A stretch of 64,000 nucleotides of DNA from an uncultured Myxococcales bacterium (GTDB taxonomy: Bacteria > Myxococcota_A > UBA9042 > CAIXZC01): positions 1 to 64,000 of the forward strand of contig CAITUV010000007.1 in NCBI GenBank assembly GCA_903895725.1, written 5' to 3'. Position numbers and translations under genes: made by a program. Positions within the stretch are counted from its first letter, which is position 1. Each line of letters starts with the position of its first letter. The notes under the pieces were generated by a model that worked only from the letters and a program-made list of their open reading frames with translations, made no database searches and was not told where the DNA came from. Positions 33,653-41,991 of the stretch are shown here, one piece after another.

Positions 33653-36600
33653 CCTCGACCGCCCCGAATCCAGCCTGGATGAGTTGTTCGGCCCCGTCGC
33701 CCCCGGACGAAGCGGGCCGTCCCGCTCGAAGAGCCCGTTCAAGTTCCTCGACCCCTACGGGCCCGACGATGCCGACATCTTTTTCGGCCGTTCCTTCGAA
33801 AGCACCGAGCTGTACTCCCGGTTCCATCGGTCCCGCCTCCTCCTGGTGTACGGGGAATCCGGCTCGGGCAAAAGCTCACTGGTGCAGTGCGGGCTGCGGT
33901 CGAAGATCCCCCCCGAAGAGGCCCTGTTCGTCACAGTCCGCTGCGCTGTCGACCCGTTCGGCTCGCTGCGACGGGAGTTGGTCCGACTGTTGCCGCCCGG
34001 AGCGGAGGCCGAGGGCGAATGTGGGGAACTGCTCCGGAAGGTCTTCTTTCGCAAGAGCAAGACGGTCGTACTGGTGCTCGACCAGCTCGAGGAGCTGTTC
34101 ATTCTTCAGCCCGAACCCGTTCGAAGGAGACTCTTCGATTCCCTTCGGATCTGGCTGTCCCAGGACATCGACTTCCGAGCGATTCTGCTGATCCGACAGG
34201 AGCACCTGGCCCGGCTCGGCGAGGCCGAGAAGGTGCTCGATTCGGTGTGGACCAACCGGTTCTGGGTGAGACGCATGGCTCCAGAGCAGGCCAGGGAGGC
34301 AATCGCAAAGCCCTGCCGGGTCCATGGCATCGGACTCGATCCACAGCTCCCCGACCTGCTGGCTGCCGAGATCTCCGCTGGTGGCCACGGTGCTGAGCTC
34401 CCCATGCTCCAGGTGGTCATGGAGACCTTGTACCGGCATGCCGTCGCGGCCGCCGGTGACCGACCCCAGATCGACCGGGCCGCATACTCCAGGCTGGGCG
34501 GGGCACAGGGAATGCTCGCCCGCTTCCTGGATGACCAGGTTGCCGCCGCACAGAGTCCGGACCAGGTGCGGCAGGTTCTCAAGTGCATGATCACTTCGGA
34601 GGGTACCAAGCGCCCTCTCTCGGCCCGAGACATCCAGTCACGCTCCTCGCAGTTCGGCCCGGAAATCGCCCCCGCCGAGCTCGATCCGCTCCTGCGTTCC
34701 CTGGTAGATGCCCGCGTGCTGCGGGAAGATCCGGATACATCGCTCCTCGAGCTCAGGCACGATACCCTGGCCGCTGCAGTCTCCAAGTGGCTGACGCCCA
34801 TGGAGGAGGAACGGCTGCAGCTCCGAGCCGTCGTCGAAAGCCGTTTCAAAGAGTACAAGGCCGGCGGTGGCCTCATCGACAACGCCCAGCTCCTGGGCCG
34901 GCTTGAACCCGCGCTCCCCTACCTCGGTCTGTCCGAAGAGCAGAGGAGGTTCGTCCTCCTGTGTCGCTCCACCCTCGAGCGCCGCCGCCGAACCCGCAAC
35001 CGGCTGCTGGCCGTCTCCGGGGCTACCCTCACGCTCGTCCTAACCGCTCTCCTGGCCTGGGCGCTCTGGGCCATGTCCGTCGCCCAGGAGGAGCGGACCC
35101 GGGCCGAGGCCGAAACGGCCAGCAAGCAAGAGGCACTCGCCGAGGCCGAGAAGGGCCGGTCCGAAGCCCAGGCCGCCCGTGACGTCGCCGAAGAGCAGAG
35201 GCGCCTGGCCGAGGCGGCAGGCACGCAATCCCGTATCCTAGCAGAACGCTCCGTGTCCCGTTCTCTGACCCTCGAAGCACGTGGGGGCGAGGCGCTTGGA
35301 AGACCCCGCGAGGAATCCGTGGCACTTCTGCGTGCTGCCGCCCGCCCCGAGGCCGGCCAGGACGGGAGAATCCAGGCACTGAGAGGGGGAATGGTATCCC
35401 TGTGCGCCCAGCCGCTCTCTCACTGGATCGAGTCGCCGGAGGGCCTTCGGGGTGCCGCTGGGAACCTCTCCCTGGCATTCTCTCCGGACGGTAGAATCCT
35501 GGTGTCCGGCGGAGTTGGAGGGGTGGACGTCTGGGATGTCGGACGAGGTGCTCTCCTCAGGACAATCCGGTCCGACCTCCTGTCGGTCCGACAGGTGGCT
35601 GTGTCCGCAGACGGCAAGTCGGCCGTCGTTGTCGGATTGGTGCAGGACCATGGGTGGGTCACTCGTGTGTGGGCAGTGGAGACCGGCGAGCTGCTCGGGG
35701 AGGTCGACATTCCGGATCAGGAGCCCGACGGAAGGGACATGGATGTGTCCCTGTCGGCGGAGGGCAACACCGTGGCGGCCTGGAGCATCTTGCGAGGATT
35801 TGATGGCCTCGTGCTGCTCTGGACCCTCCCCTCGGGGGCGGAGGTCCGTATCCGTCCGCCGGAGAGGCCCGCAACGAAGTCCTACTCCCCGACACTGTCG
35901 GCGGACGGGATGTTCGCGGGCATCGGGAGCGTGGGATACCTGGTCGACCACAGAAACTGGGTCGACGTGTTCGACACCCGCACCGGCGCCAGCGTTGGCA
36001 CGGTGTTCGAGGAACGGTGCGACTACTGCGAGGTGGCCGATCTTCGCCTCTCTCAGGATGGAAGCAGGGTCTTGATCTCTCTGGCAGCGCACATGAGGGC
36101 CTGGACGCCCGCAAACTCCCCCTCAGCCACGCTCTTCGAACCAGTGTGCCTGAAGACGGAAGCCGGATGCGGCAGCAACCCCAGGATCTGGAGGCTGCTG
36201 CCCGACGGCTCTTCCAGCCTCGAGGGTTTCTCTGGTCCGGTCGAATTGGATGCGGAAGAAAGGACGACAAGGCTAGGGCCCGTCTCGAGCCGCGATTTCT
36301 CACGTGTGGCAGCCGTAAACGGCGCGGCATCCCTGGCAGTGTGGGACGGTCGGTCCGGAGGATTGCTCTCGGTGTCCCGACTTGGCGATACTCCAGTCAC
36401 AGATCTGGTCCTGTCCCACGGCGGAGGGCTCGTCGCTGCGGCCGTAGAGGGAGGCAGCCTGATGCTGGTGGATACATCGACTGGTGCCCCCGGGCAGCCC
36501 ATTTCTGTCGGAGAGGACTGCGAGCTTCACTCGCTCGAGTTTTCTGCCGACGACGCGAAGTTGGCTGCCACATGCGACGCTCGAATTGCCATCTGGGACC

Positions 36601-37646
36601 TGCATTCCGACCAGGCCCCGAGAGCGACCTTCGTGACGAGGGAATTCGGCCTCCACTTCTTGTCCTTCTCGCCGGACGGGCACACTCTATTGACCTCGTC
36701 GGAACGAGAGGGGGCCGGCGCACACGCATGGGATGTCCCGTCAGGGGCGCACCTGGGCCCGGCCCCTGAGGAGCTAGAGGCATCCGTCGGAGCAGCGTGC
36801 TCCCCTTGGCGTGCTCTGTCCGGCTCCCTTCAGCAGTCCGTGGCGATCCGGCGTGCGGGTGGGACGTGGCTGGAGGATGACGGTTTGGAGGACTACGACC
36901 TGGAGCGAAGAGGGTTTGCGTGCACGCCCGATGGCAACTTTGTCCTCACAGTGGCCGAGGACGGGACGTCGGCGCTGTGGGAGATGAAGTCCGGCAAGTC
37001 TGTCTGGGAGCCGTCTCCGAAATTGGCTGCCACAGGGGCGGTGGCCTTCTCGGGAGATGGCAAGGTTCTGGCTCTGGCAACTGAGGACAAGAGCGTTCAG
37101 CTGTTGGATATGCAGAGCCGCAGTGTCCTCAAGACCATTGCCGTTCACTCTGGCGCCACGGCCGTGGCTCTGTCTGCCGATGCAACCATCCTGGCGGTAG
37201 GTGCCCGGACCGGTGATGTGTTCCTCTGGGACACGACGTCGCGATCCATGACCAGGCGATTGGCCGGCCATCGCACGGGAATAGAAGCTTTGCTGTTCTC
37301 CCCTGGCGGCCGTGTGCTCGCCGGTGCGTCAAGGGACAATCTGGCGAGACTCTGGGACATTGATACGGGGGGAACCATCGCATCGCTCCCGGTGGGAACT
37401 GTGGTCGAGGTGCTGGCATTCAGCCCCGGCGGCAATCATCTGGCATCCTTGACCTGGGACGGCACTGTCACGCTGTGGACCGCTCAAGCACCGGATTTCT
37501 CCAGTGTGTGGTTCGATGCGGGACGGCGCACGAACCTGCGAGTGTGCCGAGACTCGCTGGTCGTTGTGCCCGTTGCCCCTTATCCGTCTCCCGACTCGGT
37601 GTGGGCAGACGAGAAGCTCTGCAGCAAGGTCGAGTTGGCATATTAG
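33645..37646 (+). CDS. STAND NTPase with membrane helix and WD40 propellers, 1333 aa
   Basis: The start at 33645 overlaps the previous stop. The P-loop is G-E-S-G-S-G-K-S (70-77) and Walker B is V-V-L-V-L-D-Q-L-E-E (141-150), followed by the winged-helix-type region of nSTAND1 proteins. A membrane helix lies at about 452-477, then a short Ala/Glu coiled coil, then two WD40 propellers (about 590-1330), whose last repeats are clearest (V-F-L-W-D-T, A-R-L-W-D-I, V-T-L-W-T). The domain order (NTPase, membrane helix, sensor propeller) puts the WD40 part on the far side of the membrane if the helix spans it. It probably senses a signal and triggers the neighbouring effectors. Confidence 0.9.
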   Translation: MSDLDRPESSLDELFGPVAPGRSGPSRSKSPFKFLDPYGPDDADIFFGRSFESTELYSRFHRSRLLLVYGESGSGKSSLVQCGLRSKIPPEEALFVTVRCAVDPFGSLRRELVRLLPPGAEAEGECGELLRKVFFRKSKTVVLVLDQLEELFILQPEPVRRRLFDSLRIWLSQDIDFRAILLIRQEHLARLGEAEKVLDSVWTNRFWVRRMAPEQAREAIAKPCRVHGIGLDPQLPDLLAAEISAGGHGAELPMLQVVMETLYRHAVAAAGDRPQIDRAAYSRLGGAQGMLARFLDDQVAAAQSPDQVRQVLKCMITSEGTKRPLSARDIQSRSSQFGPEIAPAELDPLLRSLVDARVLREDPDTSLLELRHDTLAAAVSKWLTPMEEERLQLRAVVESRFKEYKAGGGLIDNAQLLGRLEPALPYLGLSEEQRRFVLLCRSTLERRRRTRNRLLAVSGATLTLVLTALLAWALWAMSVAQEERTRAEAETASKQEALAEAEKGRSEAQAARDVAEEQRRLAEAAGTQSRILAERSVSRSLTLEARGGEALGRPREESVALLRAAARPEAGQDGRIQALRGGMVSLCAQPLSHWIESPEGLRGAAGNLSLAFSPDGRILVSGGVGGVDVWDVGRGALLRTIRSDLLSVRQVAVSADGKSAVVVGLVQDHGWVTRVWAVETGELLGEVDIPDQEPDGRDMDVSLSAEGNTVAAWSILRGFDGLVLLWTLPSGAEVRIRPPERPATKSYSPTLSADGMFAGIGSVGYLVDHRNWVDVFDTRTGASVGTVFEERCDYCEVADLRLSQDGSRVLISLAAHMRAWTPANSPSATLFEPVCLKTEAGCGSNPRIWRLLPDGSSSLEGFSGPVELDAEERTTRLGPVSSRDFSRVAAVNGAASLAVWDGRSGGLLSVSRLGDTPVTDLVLSHGGGLVAAAVEGGSLMLVDTSTGAPGQPISVGEDCELHSLEFSADDAKLAATCDARIAIWDLHSDQAPRATFVTREFGLHFLSFSPDGHTLLTSSEREGAGAHAWDVPSGAHLGPAPEELEASVGAACSPWRALSGSLQQSVAIRRAGGTWLEDDGLEDYDLERRGFACTPDGNFVLTVAEDGTSALWEMKSGKSVWEPSPKLAATGAVAFSGDGKVLALATEDKSVQLLDMQSRSVLKTIAVHSGATAVALSADATILAVGARTGDVFLWDTTSRSMTRRLAGHRTGIEALLFSPGGRVLAGASRDNLARLWDIDTGGTIASLPVGTVVEVLAFSPGGNHLASLTWDGTVTLWTAQAPDFSSVWFDAGRRTNLRVCRDSLVVVPVAPYPSPDSVWADEKLCSKVELAY

Positions 37647-37853
37647 GAGGTAGTGCGGGAACGCCCCCAACAAGGGCCGGGGGACAACGACGTCGACGGA
37701 AACCTGCCGGCAGATTTGGTATGGGGCTGTGGGGATTAGAGGATGACCTGGGGCAAGACTGTCGTGGACGGAACTGTGCACGAGGCGGGAACCCTCGATG
37801 CGATGGGCAGGACGGAGAAGCCAGTGTCATCCAAGGAGAGGAGGTGAGCACGA

Positions 37854-38219
37854 ATGGACGAACAGTTCGAATGGCTCAGCAGACTGTCCGTGCTCAAGGC
37901 AGCGGGCATCGGTCTGCTCCTGGCCGCGGCCATTGAGCTGGTAACTGTGGCCTTGCGTTTCGGGTTCGACCTGCAGACCACCCGGGAGACTGCGTGGCTG
38001 GCACCCTTCACGCTGGGGTTTCGAATCCACCACGGGTACGTCGGGCTGGTCTTGCTGCTGGTCGTGCCGTTCCTCAAGGGCGGGTGGCGCAACGTGCTGT
38101 TGGCACTGGGCATCGCTCTCCTGGTCTCCGACCTCGTTCACCACTTCATCGTGCTGAAGGCAGCCACGGGTGATGCCCAGTTCCACTTGCGGTACCCGGA
38201 GGAGCGCAATGGGGCGTAA
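37854..38219 (+). CDS. small multi-pass membrane protein, 121 aa
   Basis: The ATG at 37854 follows GGAGGTGAG. Three membrane helices are predicted (about 15-35, 60-78, 82-103). A conserved-looking R-I-H-H-G-Y and L-V-H-H-F set of His residues could bind metal or haem. It overlaps the next gene by 11 bp. There is no known family by eye. Confidence 0.75.
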   Translation: MDEQFEWLSRLSVLKAAGIGLLLAAAIELVTVALRFGFDLQTTRETAWLAPFTLGFRIHHGYVGLVLLLVVPFLKGGWRNVLLALGIALLVSDLVHHFIVLKAATGDAQFHLRYPEERNGA

Positions 38220-39606
38220 GAGGAGGACCGCCAGAACGCCCGGGCGCAGCTCGCCCGCAAGAGGCCGCTTCTCCATCCAGAATCCACGGGCATCGAGGCT
38301 CCAGGCAGTGCTGCGGATTCTCCTTCGAACCCTCTGTCCGATCCCTTGGTACCTGGGTGCACGGCGCATGAACTCCGGAGATTGGCCCCGAGTCTGGAGG
38401 ACCCGCCCGGTCCCTGCCTGCTACACACCGGGAGCGCTGGAGTGGCGCTACTTCTACGGTTGGGTCAAGGCGATCCCCGCACTCACCAGGTGGTGGCTGT
38501 GGAGCGCTCCCAGGAGAGACATTGTCCGCCAGATGGCCGAGCTGACTTCGTGGAACGCCCTGCTGCACGTCGCCGCCATGGCAATGTACTTTGCGAACCA
38601 GCCTGCAGGGTGTCTGGCAATCCTTGCGATCGTGTTCCTCGTGATCGTTGCAAGCGGTGCGTTCTCGCTCTGGGCCACCATGTTCCAGGGACAGTTCATT
38701 CGGGGGGACTTCGGGAGAATGTACTACCCCGTCCCCACTCGCAATCGCACCCCGCCCCCTCTCCGAACCCCGGACGACTTCCGTGAAGACGACATGACGT
38801 GGTGGCGCAGCAAGAACAGCCAAGCTTGGTGCTATATCGGGCTCTGGTCCTCGCTGTGGCTGCCGGTATCGCTGACGTTGCTCTTCTGGAGCACGCAGGA
38901 GCTGTTCGGATACTACGGATTCCAGGACGGCGAAGGGGCACGACACGGGCTCTCTGTCTGGTTCCAGTTCGTCCTGGACAACGTGATCCGCACGCCGCTC
39001 GACCTTTCCGAAATCTACGGCTGGGAGATCGCCCAGGTACGTTCTCTGTTCTGGGAAGGGGACCATATCGTGTTCTTCACCCGACTGCTCGTGAGTCTTC
39101 TCCTCGTCCAGGCCGGCGTCGCCATCGTGCGCCGCAGGCTGATGCTCATTCGCACGGTCAAGGAGCTGGATCTCTATCCCGCCCACATGGATCCTCCGGC
39201 ACAGGTGGTCCGCCTGGGACATTGGCTGTTTGCCCCCATGGCGGGCCGGGTGATGGAGCAACCCGATGCGGAGGAACGTGACCCGGGCCGCCTGGAGAAG
39301 CTCAGGCAGCGTCGCCTGCAGGCCTTGAAGGTGCTGGAGCGTCTCGTGGACGACCGGCTTCCCGGCATAGCCGTGGAGCTTGCTGCAGGCGATCCGGACC
39401 AGCAGGTCGCCGCTGCGGCATTGGCCTATCTCCTCGAGGACAACGACGAGGCCATTCTGGAGGGGCTTGTTCGCCGCTCAGAAGATCTGTCCCGTACGGG
39501 TCACCTGGCCGAACTGAAAAGCTCCGTCGAGGCTGGACCGGGGATGCGTCCCGCCCTCCGACGTCTTTCGAAACGGCTTGAAAACGGGGGCGGGAAGACG
39601 CAATGA
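38209..39606 (+). CDS. polytopic membrane protein with basic N-terminus and cytoplasmic tail, 465 aa
   Basis: The ATG at 38209 is preceded by CGGAGGAGC and overlaps the previous gene. The first 50 residues are strongly basic. At least four hydrophobic helices lie between about 120 and 320 (near 121-155, 215-240 and 290-312). The last 120 residues are a soluble helical tail with HEAT-like spacing (L-E-R-L-V-D-D-R-L-P-G, A-A-A-L-A-Y-L-L-E-D). It may be a channel or scaffold in the membrane complex of this operon. The family is not recognised. Confidence 0.7.
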   Translation: MGRKRRTARTPGRSSPARGRFSIQNPRASRLQAVLRILLRTLCPIPWYLGARRMNSGDWPRVWRTRPVPACYTPGALEWRYFYGWVKAIPALTRWWLWSAPRRDIVRQMAELTSWNALLHVAAMAMYFANQPAGCLAILAIVFLVIVASGAFSLWATMFQGQFIRGDFGRMYYPVPTRNRTPPPLRTPDDFREDDMTWWRSKNSQAWCYIGLWSSLWLPVSLTLLFWSTQELFGYYGFQDGEGARHGLSVWFQFVLDNVIRTPLDLSEIYGWEIAQVRSLFWEGDHIVFFTRLLVSLLLVQAGVAIVRRRLMLIRTVKELDLYPAHMDPPAQVVRLGHWLFAPMAGRVMEQPDAEERDPGRLEKLRQRRLQALKVLERLVDDRLPGIAVELAAGDPDQQVAAAALAYLLEDNDEAILEGLVRRSEDLSRTGHLAELKSSVEAGPGMRPALRRLSKRLENGGGKTQ

Positions 39607-39680
39607 GGTTTGACCACCGCATTTGTCCACGCGCTTCTAATCACACCGGGCCGACGGTCGGCCCATTGGAAGGAGGGAAG

Positions 39681-39986
39681 ATGAGACGATTCGCTCTGGT
39701 CCTGTTCCTGGTGCTCGGCACCTCCCTGGTCGGATGTAGGGCCGTGGAACCTGCCTCGGAGCAGGAATGCAAGATGGCCGTGGACCACATCATGACTCTG
39801 CTGGCCGAGAAGGAGGCGGGCTCGGGGCTGGGCGGCCGCCTGCTCGACCTTGCCGCCACTGGGGCGGGCAAGCTCACCGGGGACTACCAGAAGATGGTCC
39901 GCAAGTGCGTCGCAGAGATGAGCCGGGCCGACGTGGCCTGCATTCTCAAGGCGGACAGCGCAGGGGACCTTGATGAGTGCAAGTAA
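39681..39986 (+). CDS. small Cys-containing lipoprotein, 101 aa
   Basis: The ATG at 39681 follows AAGGAGGGAAG. The lipobox is S-L-V-G-C. The mature part has four Cys (E-C-K-M-A-V, R-K-C-V, A-C-I-L, D-E-C-K) that could form two disulfides, in a helical protein typical of small conserved periplasmic lipoproteins. It follows the membrane protein by 74 bp and may belong to its operon. Confidence 0.75.
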   Translation: MRRFALVLFLVLGTSLVGCRAVEPASEQECKMAVDHIMTLLAEKEAGSGLGGRLLDLAATGAGKLTGDYQKMVRKCVAEMSRADVACILKADSAGDLDECK

Positions 39987-40166
39987 ACGGTCGTGAGAGT
40001 CGATCGACCGCGGTCATGGGGAAGGGCGATTGGGGCTACCTCCCCTTCCCGACATGGTGCTATGCTCCGATTCCGGAGTTGGCGTCGCTGCCGAGGGCTC
40101 GAGGAGAGTCCGCGTGCCAGGTCGCAGGAATCGTCCGTGAATCGTGGAGTCCCTGGAGGGATGAGA

Positions 40167-41219
40167 ATGTCGCGACCGTTGTTGTTTGTCATCCTCGCTG
40201 CTTCCCTTGCGTCCGCATGCAGCAAGGAGGGAAACGAGGCCTCGGCCGGTAGTTCCGGCGCTGCTTCGGAGTCCCAGCCTTCTTCCCAGGGGGGCACCGG
40301 CGGCGGCCGCCATACCGCCGGAAGCTCCCTGGACCCATCACTTCCCCTGGACCGGCGCGTCGACAGCTCGATCGCCGAGGCGGCCGCCACGTACCAGAAG
40401 CTCACGGAATTGAGAACGAAGCTGTTCGAAGACACCATCGAACAGGCCCGCGCCATCGTGTGCAGTGCCTACCGCATTCTCCGCCTCAAGTCCGAATACG
40501 ATCCCGTTCAGTATCGCTTCGATTTGAATACCGGCCGGGAATTCGGCGGGATTCTGGCTACCTTGCTGGCGGATCAGGAAATGATTGGCGTAAGTACGTT
40601 GTGTTATAATGAAAAAAAGGAATACGACTGTAGTTATAGTTGTTATGAATACCAAAGGCATTACGGTTACTGTAATTACTCTCTTTCTTCGGTTCGATCT
40701 TCGGCATACGGCGGAATGGCGTTGCAGGCCGCACTGGGGGGGATGGGAACCTGCTCGGACAGGGTCCACATTGCTGACGAATCAAATTACAAACAGCAGC
40801 GTACTCCTAATTGTGACAGCGTATTATGGACATGCGAAAATCACTACATGAAACCAATCCCAAATTCCGATAGAGCTAGGGCTATTGAGATTTCTACGTT
40901 TTCAAAAATCATAGCTACTTCAATAAGAAGGCTAAAGATGTATCAGGATAGATTGCCTGTCCTTGAGGAACAAATAAGCACTGTATCATCGTTTGAGGCT
41001 ACTTTGATCAAGCTGCAGAAGGATCTTAAATATGATATGGCGGACACTCTTTCTGCCGAGAAAAACATAAAAGAATCTGACGAATTCTATAATCATGCGC
41101 TTGATAGTCTTGATGAATTCAAGCGACAGCTTTCTGTTGATATTGAAATACAGCAAAGTGAGATAGAGAAAATATCGGAGGTCTTTGGAAATGGCAAATC
41201 GAAGGGGACTTCGAAGTAG
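40167..41219 (+). CDS. lipoprotein with coiled-coil tail and AT-rich central segment, 350 aa
   Basis: The ATG at 40167 has GGAGGG six bases upstream; the ATG at 40161 is adjacent to the same site. The lipobox is L-A-S-A-C. Residues 1-125 use high-GC codons. From about 40560 to the stop the DNA is much richer in A and T, with AAA, AAT, TAT and GAA codons. The AT-rich part encodes a Cys/Tyr-rich segment (Y-D-C-S-Y-S-C-Y-E-Y) and a charged coiled coil (about 230-350). The composition break suggests that the C-terminal two thirds came from another source. The function is unknown. Confidence 0.75.
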   Translation: MSRPLLFVILAASLASACSKEGNEASAGSSGAASESQPSSQGGTGGGRHTAGSSLDPSLPLDRRVDSSIAEAAATYQKLTELRTKLFEDTIEQARAIVCSAYRILRLKSEYDPVQYRFDLNTGREFGGILATLLADQEMIGVSTLCYNEKKEYDCSYSCYEYQRHYGYCNYSLSSVRSSAYGGMALQAALGGMGTCSDRVHIADESNYKQQRTPNCDSVLWTCENHYMKPIPNSDRARAIEISTFSKIIATSIRRLKMYQDRLPVLEEQISTVSSFEATLIKLQKDLKYDMADTLSAEKNIKESDEFYNHALDSLDEFKRQLSVDIEIQQSEIEKISEVFGNGKSKGTSK

Positions 41220-41853
41220 GACCCGTCTGCTGCTTGCTGCCGTCGTGTTGGCCTCGGCGTGGTGGGGCGGGACCGGGTCGTTCGGCTCGACGGCCTTCGG
41301 TCAGGAGGCCACGTGTGAGAAGAATCTGGCCGCGTTGCTTGCACGTTTCGGCGAGCTGTCCGACGAGAACAAGGCGCTCAGGAACGATGTGCAGGCACTC
41401 CGGGAGGCACTGGGCCGGCTCGAGTCCCAGGCATCTTCTCTTCGCAAGGAGAACGAGGAGCTCAGGCATGCGCTGGACGAAGTCAAGGCCGTCCGGGCCA
41501 GGTTGGAGGAGGAACTGGCGGCCCTCAGACCGAAGCGTCTTCCCCCTCTCACTCAGGAGGATCTCTCGGGGAAGAACCTCGTGTTGAAGCGGGTCTACAC
41601 CATCCGGAGCGGGGAGTGCTTCGACCACAACGGGGACCGGTCGTGCATGGTCCACGAGTTCCTGACGCCCGAGGGAAGGAAGTGCTACCTGGTCTACAAG
41701 GCCAATCGCATCCTCTCGGACGACGAGGCCGTCCGGGGGATCATCGACAAGAGCGGGCGTGAGCTGCGAATCGTCAGCCGCGAGCTCTCGGAGAAGATCC
41801 GTACGTGGGAGAAGGAGAACCCAGACCTCCTGCCGTTGCTGATGACCTACTGA
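41191..41853 (+). CDS. periplasmic coiled-coil protein, 220 aa
   Basis: The ATG at 41191 lies inside the end of the preceding gene (29-bp overlap), with GGAGG nine bases upstream. A signal peptide (cleavage near A-F-G-Q-E) is followed by a leucine-heptad coiled coil (about 45-110) and a C-terminal domain with R-S-G-E-C-F-D-H-N-G and C-M-V-H. It returns to the high-GC codon use of the region. It is probably an envelope structural protein; the family is unknown. Confidence 0.75.
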   Translation: MANRRGLRSRTRLLLAAVVLASAWWGGTGSFGSTAFGQEATCEKNLAALLARFGELSDENKALRNDVQALREALGRLESQASSLRKENEELRHALDEVKAVRARLEEELAALRPKRLPPLTQEDLSGKNLVLKRVYTIRSGECFDHNGDRSCMVHEFLTPEGRKCYLVYKANRILSDDEAVRGIIDKSGRELRIVSRELSEKIRTWEKENPDLLPLLMTY

Positions 41854-41972
41854 GGTGCGTTTGAGTGCGGGCATTCCCCGCTCATCGGCGGCGCACATCC
41901 TCGCTGCCTGGTGCCGGACCCCCGTGGGGCGGGAGAGGGAGTCCTGACCGCTGGCATGTGCTCTTGCGACCC

Positions 41973-41991
41973 CGCTGCCGTTCAGGCAGCG
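41973..41991 (-). terminator. hairpin directly after the ATPase stop codon
   Basis: CGCTGCC, a 5-nt loop and GGCAGCG form a perfect 7-bp stem that abuts the stop codon of the minus-strand gene. No T-run follows on either strand, so termination is only likely. It separates convergent transcripts. Confidence 0.4.
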
